This document shows positions 1 through 9,085 of a stretch of DNA of 64,000 nucleotides, in pieces (the first letter of the stretch is position 1; every line of letters begins with the position of its first letter). This DNA is from Xanthobacteraceae bacterium (GTDB taxonomy: Bacteria > Pseudomonadota > Alphaproteobacteria > Rhizobiales > Xanthobacteraceae): assembly GCA_028290465.1 (NCBI GenBank), contig JAQGJU010000114.1, positions 55,102 to 119,101 on the forward strand, in the 5' to 3' direction. Below the pieces are notes generated by a model, which had not been told where the DNA came from, did not search any database, and saw only the letters and a program-made list of their open reading frames with translations. Both the position numbers and the translations under genes were made by a program.

Positions 1-1950
1 GTTCAGGCCATCGTTCCGATCATTGGCGCCCGCAGCCGTGACGCTACGCTGATGGGCGTCGCGGCGCCGACCGCGCTGGCGCAGTTCGGCTTTGTCGCAT
101 TTTCGTTCGCGGCGCTGGCCGCGTCCTATGTCGTGTCGGATTTCTCGGTGCTCAACGTATTCGAGAATTCGCACTCGATGATGCCGCTGATCTACAAACT
201 GACCAGCACCTGGGGCAATCATGAAGGCTCGATGCTGCTCTGGGTGCTGATCCTGTCGCTGTTCGGCGCCATGGTGGCGGTGTTCGGCCGCAATCTGCCA
301 GCCTCGCTGAAGGCCAATGTGCTGGGCGTGCAGGCCTGGATCGCGGCGGCGTTCTATCTGTTCATTCTGATGACCTCCAATCCGTTTATGCGCATCGCGC
401 AGCCACCGCTGGAGGGCCGCGACCTCAACCCGATCCTGCAGGACATGGGTTTGGCGATCCATCCGCCGATGCTCTATCTCGGCTATGTCGGCTTCTCGAT
501 CACCTTTTCGTTCGCGATGGCGGCGCTGATCGAAGGCCGGATCGATGCCGCCTGGGCGCGCTGGGTGCGGCCCTGGGCGCTCGCCGCCTGGATGTTCCTG
601 ACGCTCGGCATCTCGATGGGGTCGTACTGGGCCTATTATGAACTCGGCTGGGGCGGCTGGTGGTTCTGGGATCCGGTCGAGAATGCGTCGCTGATGCCGT
701 GGATCGCCGGCACGGCGCTGCTGCACTCCGCCGTGGTGATGGAAAAGCGCGACGCTCTCAAGGTGTGGACGGTTCTGCTGGCCATCCTGACGTTCTCGCT
801 GTCGCTGATCGGTACGTTCCTGGTGCGGTCCGGCGTTCTGACCTCGGTGCATACCTTTGCCAGCGATCCTTCGCGTGGGATTTTCATTCTGGCCATCCTG
901 ACCGTATTCATCGGCGGCGCGCTGGCGCTGTTCGCCTGGCGCGCGTCGCTGCTGCGGCAGGGCGGACTGTTCGCGCCGATCTCCCGTGAGGGCGCGCTGG
1001 TGTTCAACAATCTGTTTCTGACCACGGCCTGCGCCACCGTATTCGTCGGCACGCTGTATCCGCTGGCGCTGGATGCGCTGACCGGGGAGAAGATCTCGGT
1101 CGGCGCGCCGTTCTTCAACGCCACCTTCGCGCCGCTGTTTCTGCCGCTGTTGCTGGCGGCGCCGTTCGGGCCGCTGCTGGCCTGGAAGCGCGGCGACCTC
1201 TACGGCGCGGCGCAGCGCCTGATGTGGGCGGCCGGCGCTGGCCTTGTGGTCGTGGCCGCGACCTTCGCGATAATGCATGGCGGGCCGGTGCTGGCGCCAT
1301 TTGGAATGGGCCTTGCTCTGTATGTCATCCTGGGCGCGCTGACCGATATTGCCGAGCGTACCGCGCTGTGGCGCGCGCCATGGCGCACCTCGTTGCAGCG
1401 GGCGCGCGGCCTGCCGCGCTCGGTCTGGGGCACCGCCTTCGCGCATGCCGGATTGGGCGTCTGCCTGATCGGCATCGTCTGCGAAAGCAGTTGGAACACC
1501 GAGCGCATCGCCGCGCTCAAGCCGGGCGCGACGGTGGACATATCGTCGTATCAACTGACGTTCGACGGCGTGACGCAACGCGCCGGCCCGAACTACCGCG
1601 AACTGCTGGCGAAGTTCAGCGTGCGCCACGCCGGGCAGGCGGAAACGATCGCGGTGCTGGAGCCGGCCAAGCGCAATTTCCCGTCGCGTAACTCATCGAC
1701 GACCGAAGCCGCGCTGATGACCCGTGGCGTCAGCCAGCTCTATGTGTCGCTTGGCGAACCCAACGAAGACGGCTCGATTTCGGTGCGGATCTATCACAAG
1801 CCGTTCGTCCTGCTGATCTGGCTGGGCACGCTGGTGATGGTGTTCGGCGGCGGCCTGTCGCTGTCGGACCGGCGGCTGCGGGTCGGTGCGCCGAAGCCGG
1901 CCAAGGCCAAGAGGTCTATCGAAAAGCCCAGCCTACAGCCGGCGGAGTGA
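1..1950 (+). CDS. ccmF: Cytochrome c heme lyase subunit CcmF (5' end outside window)
   Basis: This is the large integral membrane subunit of the CcmF-CcmH complex, which attaches heme covalently to apocytochrome c on the periplasmic side. The reading frame is open from base 1, so the start codon lies upstream; the first ATG in frame is at 52. About 649 residues are present, close to the family's usual 650, so only a short N-terminal piece is missing. The tryptophan-rich WWD heme-handling signature (GGWWFWDPVENASLMPW) is encoded near 655-705, many hydrophobic helices are evident, and the C-terminal periplasmic loop precedes a final membrane helix. ccmH starts 4 bases after the stop codon, so the two are surely co-transcribed. 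In relatives this is cycK of the cycHJKL operon; cycH and cycJ would lie to the left of the window. Confidence 0.97.
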   Translation, partial: VQAIVPIIGARSRDATLMGVAAPTALAQFGFVAFSFAALAASYVVSDFSVLNVFENSHSMMPLIYKLTSTWGNHEGSMLLWVLILSLFGAMVAVFGRNLPASLKANVLGVQAWIAAAFYLFILMTSNPFMRIAQPPLEGRDLNPILQDMGLAIHPPMLYLGYVGFSITFSFAMAALIEGRIDAAWARWVRPWALAAWMFLTLGISMGSYWAYYELGWGGWWFWDPVENASLMPWIAGTALLHSAVVMEKRDALKVWTVLLAILTFSLSLIGTFLVRSGVLTSVHTFASDPSRGIFILAILTVFIGGALALFAWRASLLRQGGLFAPISREGALVFNNLFLTTACATVFVGTLYPLALDALTGEKISVGAPFFNATFAPLFLPLLLAAPFGPLLAWKRGDLYGAAQRLMWAAGAGLVVVAATFAIMHGGPVLAPFGMGLALYVILGALTDIAERTALWRAPWRTSLQRARGLPRSVWGTAFAHAGLGVCLIGIVCESSWNTERIAALKPGATVDISSYQLTFDGVTQRAGPNYRELLAKFSVRHAGQAETIAVLEPAKRNFPSRNSSTTEAALMTRGVSQLYVSLGEPNEDGSISVRIYHKPFVLLIWLGTLVMVFGGGLSLSDRRLRVGAPKPAKAKRSIEKPSLQPAE

Positions 1951-1954
1951 GCGC

Positions 1955-2434
1955 GTGAACCGGTGTCGCGGCGTTGCTCTCGGATTGATCCTCCTGGCAG
2001 TCGGCGCAGGTGCAGCGCTCGCCGTGCAGCCCGACGAAGTGCTGAAAGATCCGACGCTGGAAAGCCGCGCGCGCGTGCTGTCGAAAGAGCTGCGCTGCAT
2101 GGTCTGCCAGAACCAGTCGATTGACGATTCCGATGCGCCGCTGGCCCGCGATCTGCGCCTGCTGGTGCGCGAGCGGCTGACTGCCGGCGACAGCAACAAC
2201 CAGGTGATGGATTTTCTGGTGGCGCGCTACGGCGCCTTCGTGCTGCTTAAGCCGCCTTTCAATTGGCACACCGTGGGGCTGTGGCTGTTGTCGCCGGTCG
2301 TGCTGATCGTTGGTGGGCTGGCGCTGTTTGTAATGAACCGGCGGCGCGTGACAGGTTCGAGCGCTAGTGCCGTTTCCGCCGATGGCCTCACGGCAGACGA
2401 ACAGGCTCGGGTGAGCAAACTACTTCAGCCTTAG
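1955..2434 (+). CDS. ccmH: Cytochrome c-type biogenesis protein CcmH
   Basis: This is the thiol-disulfide partner of CcmF that reduces the apocytochrome CxxCH motif before heme ligation. I chose the GTG at 1955, 4 bases after the ccmF stop, because it gives an N-terminal signal/anchor helix followed directly by the mature domain; a longer frame from 1886 would overlap ccmF. The protein is 159 residues. The redox motif is in RCMVCQNQSIDDSDAP, matching the family LRCxxCQ signature, and a C-terminal membrane helix (near residues 105-125) ends in a positive NRRR stop-transfer. The length equals the single-domain rhizobial CycL rather than the longer E. coli CcmH fusion. It is the last gene of the ccm operon here, since the next gene is 288 bases away and belongs to iron uptake. 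Confidence 0.95.
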   Translation: MNRCRGVALGLILLAVGAGAALAVQPDEVLKDPTLESRARVLSKELRCMVCQNQSIDDSDAPLARDLRLLVRERLTAGDSNNQVMDFLVARYGAFVLLKPPFNWHTVGLWLLSPVVLIVGGLALFVMNRRRVTGSSASAVSADGLTADEQARVSKLLQP

Positions 2435-2554
2435 GCTAATTCTAAAGTGCTCTCATAGGCACATTGATTCAGCACGAGTTGTTGGCTCACTTTAGAAGCT
2501 CACCAAGAAAGTAAAACTAGCCGGCTCCAATATTCAGATTATAGAAATTCCAAT
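2430..2554 (+). promoter_or_regulatory. Candidate Irr/ICE-like sites upstream of the siderophore receptor gene
   Basis: The 288-base gap between ccmH and the TonB receptor gene carries TTCTAAA at 2440-2446 and TTTAGAA at 2491-2497. They are part of a perfect 10-base inverted repeat (2440-2449 with 2488-2497, 38 bases apart). From memory, the rhizobial Irr ICE box is TTTAGAA, three bases, TTCTAAA. The segment 2430-2446, which overlaps the ccmH stop codon, matches that form at 14 of 17 positions. A weaker palindrome lies at 2539-2554 (TTATAGAAATTCCAAT). The gene downstream is iron-related, which makes an iron-responsive operator plausible. The assignment is inference from a remembered consensus; the inverted repeat itself is visible. 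Confidence 0.4.
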
Positions 2555-2722
2555 ATTGCGCGATTTTGACAATATTCGTTGACCCACTCTGGGAATGCAT
2601 TCAATAAATCATTCCTACTCGTGTAGGCAGCTAGTGCGGGAGCGTCTCCCCCAAGCCACCCAGTGATCGAGGTTCACTTGGGTTGCGCCGGTCGTAAGCC
2701 GGCATTGTGGGGAGTGCTACGA

Positions 2723-5128
2723 ATGGGCAGCAAGAAGATTCCGGTTTCACTGCGACGGCCGAGCGGCTTTTCGCGACCTGAGTTCCTTCGCGATAAATCG
2801 TCGAGCACAGCGGTCGGCATGATCACCGCGGCGTGCATCGTGTCCAGCATGCCGATGGCCAGCGCGATCGCGCAGACGTCGACTCCCGGGCAATTGCCTT
2901 CGCTCACCGTCGAGGCACCGGCGGAAGTAAAAAAGAAGAAGCCGCAGACCCGTCCGGCCACGCGACGTTCCAGCACATCGCGCTCGACCGGTACGCGCCC
3001 GCCGACCGGACCGGGTTCGACGGCCGGCGATGCCTCGGCGACACCGAAGGCCGCCAACGCCAATCCGTATGCCGACCCCAGCGCGCCCTACAAGGTCGAT
3101 CGCTCGGCCAATACCAAGCTGACGCAGCCGATTTTGGACACGCCGCGCTCCGTCACGACCATTCCGAAGGAAGTCATCCAGGACAAGGCCGCGACCTCAT
3201 TTGTCGAACTCGCCCGCACCATGCCGGGCGTCACGCTCGGTACCGGCGAGGGCGGCAATTCGTTCGGCGACCGCCTGATCATCCGCGGGTTCGATACCCG
3301 CAACGACATGTTCATCGACGGCGTGCGCGATCCGGGCGTCGCAATCCGAGAGAATTTCGGCACCGAGCAGGTCGAAATTCTCAAGGGACCGTCCTCGACC
3401 GTCGCCGGCCGCGGCACCGCGGGCGCCGCGGTCAATGTCGTCACCAAGAAGCCGAGCTTCGACAAGAATTTCGGCGAACTGACCTCGGTTCTCGGCACCG
3501 ACCAGACGACGCGCTTCACCACCGACGTCAATCAGATCGTCTCGCCGCAATTCGCGATCCGCGCCAACGGCATGTGGCAGGAGGCAAATGTCGCCGGCCG
3601 CGATTACGTGTTCGACAACCGCTGGGGCGGGCTCTTGGCCGCGACCTGGAAGCCGACCGACCGCTTCAAGGTGACGGTCGACCACTATCACATCGCCCTC
3701 GATCAACTGCCGGACTGGGGCGTTCCGACCCAACCAAGCGCCAAGCGCCCGTTCACCGAATTCGGCGTGGACCGCAGCAATTACTATGGCATTCCGGCCC
3801 GCGACTTCCAGCGAAGCAAGCAGGACATTTCCACGGCGACGACGGAAATCGAATTCAACGACGCGGTGAAGATGACCAACAAGTCCCGCTTCGGATATTC
3901 GCTGATGGATTACGTGGTTGGCGCACCGGAGCGATATGATGTGGCGAGCCAAACTGTGATCTCCAGCCCGAAGAGCCGGTTCCAGGAAACCCAGATCGCC
4001 GCCAACCAGACCGATTTCACCGTGAAGTTCGATACCGGCGTCATCAAGCACACGGCCGTTATCGGCGCTGAAATCAGCCGCGAGAGCCTGGAGCGCGACA
4101 CTTATAACGGACTCGCGACCGAAGCCTTCGGCATGAGCAATAGCGGCACCCCTCTGAACCTGTGGAACCCGAACGCGGGGGCCATTAGCTTTAGCGGCGA
4201 TCCGACCTTGACCGGCCGGCCGGCCGATGTCGTGGTCAACAGCAAGAGCACCTATGTCCTCGATACGCTCAACTACAATGACTGGCTGTTCCTGACCGGT
4301 GGTGTGCGTCTCGACGACTACAATATCGACGCCTCAAGTGCCGCCACCGGGGCGCTGACGCGTCACGATACACTGCTCAACTACAACGCCGGCATCACCT
4401 ACAAGCCGGTGCCGTATGGCAGCATCTATGTGGCCTACGGCACGTCCTCGGCGCCGATGGGCTCCGACCTCGACGCCAGCGCGTCGGACTACGGTGGGTT
4501 GACGGCGACTAACGCCACGCTCGGTCCCGAGCAGAACACCAGCGCCGAAATCGGCACCAAATGGGAACTGTTCGACCGGCATCTGCTGCTGACCGCCGCG
4601 CTGTTCCAGAACGAAAAGACCGGCGGACGCGAGAACCTTGGCGCCGGAGCAACAGCGACGGTGACAGCCACCGGCGCCTATCGGATTCGCGGTCTCGAAC
4701 TCGGCGCAAGCGGCAACATCACGCAGAAATGGAGCGTGTTCGGCGGCGTCGTGCTCATGGACACCGAGGTGACCGACTCGAACACAGCGTCCAATATCGG
4801 TCTTAAACTCGCCAATGTCGCGCACCAGTCGTTCTCGCTGCTGACCAAGTACAAACTGACCGACCGACTGACCATCGGCGGCCAGGCCACCTACAAGAGC
4901 GATGTGCTGGGCGGCACTTTCTCGGCAAATACCGGCAACGTGTTGCCGTCGTCGTGGCGGTTCGATGCCTTGGCCGAATACGAGGTCAACAAGTGGCTGA
5001 CCGCCAAGGTCAACGTGAACAACATCTTCGACGAGGTCATCTATGACGCGTTCTACCGAAGCCAGGCCCCGTTCGCGTATCTGGCGCCGGGCCGCGTCGC
5101 CTATCTGACCGTGACGGCCAAATACTGA
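2723..5128 (+). CDS. TonB-dependent siderophore receptor (Fiu/catecholate-like)
   Basis: This is an outer-membrane beta-barrel that imports ferric siderophore using TonB energy. I chose ATG 2723 because GGGGAG stands about 8 bases upstream; a longer frame from GTG 2663 is open but lacks that support. The protein is 801 residues. An extended signal region ends near SAIAQT, followed by a likely TonB box (LPSLTVEAPA) and a Lys/Pro/Thr-rich linker. The plug domain (roughly residues 115-235) has VTTIPKEVIQDK, IRGFDTRNDMFIDGVRD and QVEILKGPSS. The barrel follows and ends in the terminal aromatic residue typical of such barrels (VTAKY). The next gene is a PKHD hydroxylase, the same pairing as E. coli fiu-ybiX and Pseudomonas piuA-piuC, which suggests a catechol-type ligand. 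The substrate is not provable from sequence. Confidence 0.93.
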   Translation: MGSKKIPVSLRRPSGFSRPEFLRDKSSSTAVGMITAACIVSSMPMASAIAQTSTPGQLPSLTVEAPAEVKKKKPQTRPATRRSSTSRSTGTRPPTGPGSTAGDASATPKAANANPYADPSAPYKVDRSANTKLTQPILDTPRSVTTIPKEVIQDKAATSFVELARTMPGVTLGTGEGGNSFGDRLIIRGFDTRNDMFIDGVRDPGVAIRENFGTEQVEILKGPSSTVAGRGTAGAAVNVVTKKPSFDKNFGELTSVLGTDQTTRFTTDVNQIVSPQFAIRANGMWQEANVAGRDYVFDNRWGGLLAATWKPTDRFKVTVDHYHIALDQLPDWGVPTQPSAKRPFTEFGVDRSNYYGIPARDFQRSKQDISTATTEIEFNDAVKMTNKSRFGYSLMDYVVGAPERYDVASQTVISSPKSRFQETQIAANQTDFTVKFDTGVIKHTAVIGAEISRESLERDTYNGLATEAFGMSNSGTPLNLWNPNAGAISFSGDPTLTGRPADVVVNSKSTYVLDTLNYNDWLFLTGGVRLDDYNIDASSAATGALTRHDTLLNYNAGITYKPVPYGSIYVAYGTSSAPMGSDLDASASDYGGLTATNATLGPEQNTSAEIGTKWELFDRHLLLTAALFQNEKTGGRENLGAGATATVTATGAYRIRGLELGASGNITQKWSVFGGVVLMDTEVTDSNTASNIGLKLANVAHQSFSLLTKYKLTDRLTIGGQATYKSDVLGGTFSANTGNVLPSSWRFDALAEYEVNKWLTAKVNVNNIFDEVIYDAFYRSQAPFAYLAPGRVAYLTVTAKY

Positions 5129-5176
5129 CGATCCGGCCCACGCGCTCCGGCGCCGGATTCCACTACGGAGAATTGA

Positions 5177-5860
5177 GTGCTGACCTGCATCCCGGAAGTT
5201 TTGACCAAGGCGCAGGTCGCTCATTGCCGCGAAGTCATGCGGCAGGCGGAGTGGGAAGACGGCCGCGTCACCGCCGGCACGGTCGCGGCTGCCGTAAAGA
5301 ACAATTTCCAACTGCCGCAGACCTCCAAGCTGGCGGCAGAACTCGGCGACATCGTGATGGACGCGTTGTCGTCGAGCCCCCTGTTTGTCTCGGCGGCGCT
5401 GCCGCTGCGCATCCTGCCGCCGATGTTCAACCGCTATGGGGTCGGGCAGACGTTTGGTGTTCACGTCGACAATGCGATTCGCAGCGTGCCCGGAACGCCG
5501 GTGCGGATCCGCACCGATCTGTCGGCGACGTTGTTTCTCGCTGAGCCCGACGAATACGACGGCGGTGATCTGGTGATCGAAACCAGCTATGGCGGCCACG
5601 AAATCAAACTGCCGGCCGGCGATCTGGTGCTGTATCCGGCGACCAGCCTGCATTGCGTGACGCCGATTACGCGCGGCGAACGCGTCGGTTCGTTCTTCTG
5701 GATCCAGAGCATGATCCGCGACGATGGTCAGCGCGCGATCCTGTACGATCTCGACCAGACCATTCAGGACTTGCAGGCCGAGCGCGGCGCCGAGGATGCG
5801 TCCGCGGTGCGGCTTTCCGGCATCTACCACAACCTCATTCGCCAGTGGGCTGAAACGTGA
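5177..5860 (+). CDS. PKHD-type Fe(II)/2-oxoglutarate hydroxylase (PiuC/YbiX family)
   Basis: This is a cytosolic non-heme iron oxygenase that accompanies siderophore receptors; its substrate in the family is unsettled. The GTG start at 5177 has CGGAGA a few bases upstream and gives 227 residues, the family's usual length. The iron ligands are His96 and Asp98 (GVHVDNA) and His159 (ATSLHCVTP), with Arg169 (RGERV) as the 2-oxoglutarate anchor. It follows the receptor gene by 48 bases, and its stop overlaps the exbB start by one base, so it is part of the same transcription unit. A second, diverged copy of this family lies at 56824-57486. Confidence 0.93.
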   Translation: MLTCIPEVLTKAQVAHCREVMRQAEWEDGRVTAGTVAAAVKNNFQLPQTSKLAAELGDIVMDALSSSPLFVSAALPLRILPPMFNRYGVGQTFGVHVDNAIRSVPGTPVRIRTDLSATLFLAEPDEYDGGDLVIETSYGGHEIKLPAGDLVLYPATSLHCVTPITRGERVGSFFWIQSMIRDDGQRAILYDLDQTIQDLQAERGAEDASAVRLSGIYHNLIRQWAET

Positions 5861-6651
5861 TGAATGGTTCGAAGATAAGTTTGCTTGGTGTGGTGTCGGC
5901 GGGCGCGTTGCTGCTCGGCATCGGTGCGGCGGCGGCGCAAGCACAGGATGTCGTGGTCGGCCTGCCGCGTGAATTGTCGCCGTGGGCGATGTTCCTGTCG
6001 GCCGACATCGTCGTCAAGGCGGTGATGATCGGCTTGGCCTTCGCGTCATTGGTGACCTGGACCGTGGGTCTGGTGAAGTTCATCGAGATCCGCACCGCCG
6101 ACCGCTGGCTGGGCCGCGCCTTCGGTCTGCTCAAGCAATCGCCATCGCTCGAAGTTGCGGCCGAAAAGCTACGCGACCGGCACCGCATCGGCCGCTTGAT
6201 GATTGAGGCCGCGCTTGACGAATTGCGGCTCTCCGCCGGTCGCCCCGACAACGTCGGCATCAAGGAGCGGGTGCAGTCCTGCCTGTCCCGCGTTGAAATC
6301 GCGGCGGCGAAATCGATCGGTCGCGGCACCGGCCTGCTGGCGACCATCGGCGCGACCGCGCCCTTTGTCGGGCTGTTCGGTACCGTGTGGGGCATCATGA
6401 ACAGCTTCATCGGCATCTCGAAATCGCAGACCACCAATCTGGCGGTCGTCGCGCCCGGCATCGCCGAGGCGCTGCTGGCGACCGCCATCGGTCTGGTCGC
6501 GGCGATACCGGCGGTCATCATCTACAACCAGCTCAGCCGTGCGGTGACCAGCTATCGCATCGGCGTCGCGGATGTGGGCGCGTCCGTGATGCGGCTGGCG
6601 TCGCGCGATCTCGATCCGCCGTCGGCGGCTTCCAGGATGGCGGCAGAGTAG
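5860..6651 (+). CDS. exbB: TonB-system energiser ExbB
   Basis: This is the inner-membrane proton-channel component that, with ExbD, powers TonB. ATG 5860 shares its A with the stop codon of the hydroxylase gene, so translation is likely coupled. The protein is 263 residues. It has an N-terminal signal-like helix ending in AAAQAQDV, a first membrane segment (ADIVVKAVMIGLAFASLVTW), a long cytoplasmic loop, and the paired membrane segments of the MotA/TolQ/ExbB family. The latter include GLLATIGATAPFVGLFGTVW and IAEALLATAIGLVAAIPAVI. exbD starts four bases after the stop. Confidence 0.95.
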   Translation: MNGSKISLLGVVSAGALLLGIGAAAAQAQDVVVGLPRELSPWAMFLSADIVVKAVMIGLAFASLVTWTVGLVKFIEIRTADRWLGRAFGLLKQSPSLEVAAEKLRDRHRIGRLMIEAALDELRLSAGRPDNVGIKERVQSCLSRVEIAAAKSIGRGTGLLATIGATAPFVGLFGTVWGIMNSFIGISKSQTTNLAVVAPGIAEALLATAIGLVAAIPAVIIYNQLSRAVTSYRIGVADVGASVMRLASRDLDPPSAASRMAAE

Positions 6652-6655
6652 TCCG

Positions 6656-7123
6656 ATGGCCGCAAATCTCGATTCCGGCGAAGATCTGGCAGAGATGAGC
6701 GAGATCAATGTCACGCCGTTTATCGACGTGATGCTGGTGCTGCTGATCATCTTCATGGTGGCGGCGCCGCTGTCGACGGTGGACGCGCCGGTCGATCTGC
6801 CGGTGTCGGTCGCCAAGCCCCAGCCGCGTCCCGACAAACCGGTATTCGTAACCCTCAAGGCCGATCTCGCGCTGCTGGTCGGCGAAAAGCAGGTCAGCAT
6901 CCAGGAGTTTCCGTCCGCCCTCGGCGTCGCGACCAAACTGCATCGCGACGAGCGCATTTTCCTGCGCGCCGATCAGGCGGTGCCGTATCGCGAACTCACC
7001 CGCATCATGAACGCGCTGCGGGTCGAGGGCTATTTCAAGATCGCGCTGGTCGGCCTCGAAGGCGACGACAAACGCCCGACGCTGCCGGCCGCCCCTGCAC
7101 CCGCGCCGGAAGCCAAGCCGTGA
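6656..7123 (+). CDS. exbD: TonB-system component ExbD
   Basis: This is the second proton-channel subunit of the TonB motor, a single-span inner-membrane protein with a periplasmic domain. The 155-residue product carries the family signature INVTPFIDVMLVLLIIFMV. The membrane Asp in FIDVMLV is the expected protonatable residue. A Pro/Ala-rich tail ends the protein. The stop overlaps the tonB start codon in a GTGA arrangement, so exbB, exbD and tonB are translationally linked. Confidence 0.95.
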   Translation: MAANLDSGEDLAEMSEINVTPFIDVMLVLLIIFMVAAPLSTVDAPVDLPVSVAKPQPRPDKPVFVTLKADLALLVGEKQVSIQEFPSALGVATKLHRDERIFLRADQAVPYRELTRIMNALRVEGYFKIALVGLEGDDKRPTLPAAPAPAPEAKP

Positions 7124-7944
7124 GCGTGTTCGACCCACCGCTGCACGAGACGCCGCGGCGCGCGCTGTCGCGCTGGATCGGCGTCGCGGTGCTGGTGGTC
7201 GGCGTGCATGCCGGGTCGGCCGCGCTGGCGCTGTGGCACTGGCCGCACCATGAGCAGGCCGACGAGGATATCGGCACGCCGATGATCGTCGAATTTGCCG
7301 CGCTGCCGTCGACACCGCAGAGCGAGGCGGAGGAAGCGGCCACCGGCGAACCCACCGAGGCGGCGCCGGCCACGCCCGAAGTCGAACAGAAATTATCAGC
7401 GCCGACCGAGACCAATCTGCCGACCGCGATCGCTTCGCCATACCGGCCGCCGCCGGACCTCGAAGTCGCGCAGGAACAGACGCAGAAGAAGGACGAGACC
7501 GAGGAGGACGGCCAGCCCACCGAGGCCATCACGGCGGCGCCACCGACGCCGCCGAGTACGCCGGCCACACAGGCCGCCGAGGCGGCGCCGCCGTCAGTCT
7601 CTGAGGACACGCTGGTTGGAAGCCCGTCGGAGGGCAGCGCCATCGAGGCCACCAAGCTGCAGGAAGCGTGGAGTCGGGCGATCATGACGCATCTCGGCAA
7701 GCACAAGCGCTATCCGGAGAAGGCGCGGGCGCGCCGGGTCGAAGGCGAGGTAATGGTGCGCTTCGTGTTCGATCGCGCCGGCAAGGTGTTGCGTGCCGAG
7801 GTCGCCCACTCTTCGGGATCGCCGCTGCTCGACGAAGAAGGTGTCGCGCTGATGAGCCGCGCGTCGCCGCTGCCGTCGCTGCCGCCGCACATGCGTACCG
7901 AGCGGACCGAGCTTGTCGTTCCGATCATATTTCGCGTCAAGTGA
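7120..7944 (+). CDS. tonB: Energy transducer TonB
   Basis: This protein spans the periplasm and passes inner-membrane proton-motive energy to the receptor. The GTG start at 7120 overlaps the exbD stop by four bases. The 274-residue product has one N-terminal membrane anchor (WIGVAVLVVGVHAGSAALAL). A long acidic Pro/Glu/Thr-rich rod spans about residues 45-170. The C-terminal TonB domain is YPEKARARRVEGEVMVRFVF, then SSGSPLLDEEG, ending in ELVVPIIFRVK. The order receptor, hydroxylase, exbB, exbD, tonB makes a self-contained uptake unit. Confidence 0.95.
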   Translation: MSVFDPPLHETPRRALSRWIGVAVLVVGVHAGSAALALWHWPHHEQADEDIGTPMIVEFAALPSTPQSEAEEAATGEPTEAAPATPEVEQKLSAPTETNLPTAIASPYRPPPDLEVAQEQTQKKDETEEDGQPTEAITAAPPTPPSTPATQAAEAAPPSVSEDTLVGSPSEGSAIEATKLQEAWSRAIMTHLGKHKRYPEKARARRVEGEVMVRFVFDRAGKVLRAEVAHSSGSPLLDEEGVALMSRASPLPSLPPHMRTERTELVVPIIFRVK

Positions 7945-7966
7945 AGCCCCGCATAGGCTCACCGAC

Positions 7967-9085
7967 ATGACATCCCTGCTGCCGCCGCTGGACCGTATCC
8001 CGCCGACTATCGCGGCGCTTGCCGACTATGAACCGCTGGCGCGGGCGCGCCTCCACGACAATGCCTGGGCCTATTTGACCGGCGGCGCCGCCGACGGCGT
8101 CACCCTGCAGGCCAACCGGAACGCCTTCGACGCGCTCAAGCTGGTGCCGCGCGTGCTGGCCGACATTCGCGGCGGCAACACCGCCATCGAGCTGCTCGGC
8201 CTGCGGCTGCCGCATCCGGTGCTGCTGGCGCCGGTCGCGTTCCAGAAGCTGTTTCACGCCAATGGCGAAGCCGCGACTGCGATGGCGGCCGGCGCCACCG
8301 GCACGCTGATGGTGGCGAGCACGCAGGCCAGCGTCAGCCTCGAAGAGATCGCGGCGGCCGGGCAGGGCAGTCCGCAATGGTTTCAACTCTACATGCAGCC
8401 GGAGCGCGCCGCGACCAAAGCCCTGGTCGAGCGGGCCGAGGCCGCAAATTATCGCGCCATCGTGGTTACGGTCGATGCGCCGGTCAGCGGCATTCGCAAC
8501 GCCGAACAGCGCGTCGGCTTTTGTCTGCCGCCGGGCGTCAGCGCGGTGAACCTGGGCAACTTTCTGAATATGCGAAGTCAGGCCGTGGCCGACGCGCATC
8601 CGGTATTCGACATCGCGATGGCGGCAGCCCCTGTCTGGGACGATATCGCGTGGCTGATCGCGCAAACCAAATTGCCGGTGGTGCTCAAGGGGATTTTGTC
8701 GCCGGACGATGGGCGCAAGGCGCAGGCGGTCGGCGCCGCGGCGATCATCGTGTCCAACCATGGCGGCCGCACCTTGGACACGCAGGTGCCGGCGATCGAA
8801 GCGCTGCCCGGCATCGCGGCCGCACTTGACGGCAAGCTGCCGATTCTGCTCGACAGCGGCGTGCGGCGCGGCACCGATGTGTTGAAGGCGCTGGCCTTGG
8901 GCGCGCAGGCGGTGCTGATCGGGCGGCCCTATATCATGGGATTGGCGGCGGCCGGTCCACTCGGAGTCGCGCACGTCATCCGGCTGCTGACCGACGAACT
9001 GGCCATCGCCATGGCCCTGATGGGGATTCGCACCCTTGATCAGGTCGGCCCGCATCTGTTGTTCGCGAGCGCCCCTCGGAACTGA
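7967..9085 (+). CDS. FMN-dependent alpha-hydroxy acid oxidase/dehydrogenase (LldD/lactate oxidase family)
   Basis: This family oxidises L-2-hydroxy acids to 2-oxo acids with FMN in a TIM barrel. I chose ATG 7967, 22 bases after tonB; the frame is open back to 7913 but that would overlap tonB. The protein is 372 residues, normal for the family. The active-site segment SNHGGRTLDTQVPAIEALP holds the catalytic His and substrate-binding Arg. LDSGVRRGTDVLKALALGAQAVLIGRP is the FMN-phosphate region (shown here as a family match, with LDSGVRRG and IGRPYIMGLA visible). Co-orientation and close spacing suggest it belongs to the iron operon, but no member of this family is an obvious siderophore enzyme, so the link is uncertain. 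Lactate or glycolate oxidation is an alternative role. Confidence 0.88.
   Translation: MTSLLPPLDRIPPTIAALADYEPLARARLHDNAWAYLTGGAADGVTLQANRNAFDALKLVPRVLADIRGGNTAIELLGLRLPHPVLLAPVAFQKLFHANGEAATAMAAGATGTLMVASTQASVSLEEIAAAGQGSPQWFQLYMQPERAATKALVERAEAANYRAIVVTVDAPVSGIRNAEQRVGFCLPPGVSAVNLGNFLNMRSQAVADAHPVFDIAMAAAPVWDDIAWLIAQTKLPVVLKGILSPDDGRKAQAVGAAAIIVSNHGGRTLDTQVPAIEALPGIAAALDGKLPILLDSGVRRGTDVLKALALGAQAVLIGRPYIMGLAAAGPLGVAHVIRLLTDELAIAMALMGIRTLDQVGPHLLFASAPRN

Noticed and set aside
4334..5944. A 536-codon minus-strand frame opposite the TonB receptor and hydroxylase genes
   Set aside because: It is antisense to two clear genes and has no motif.
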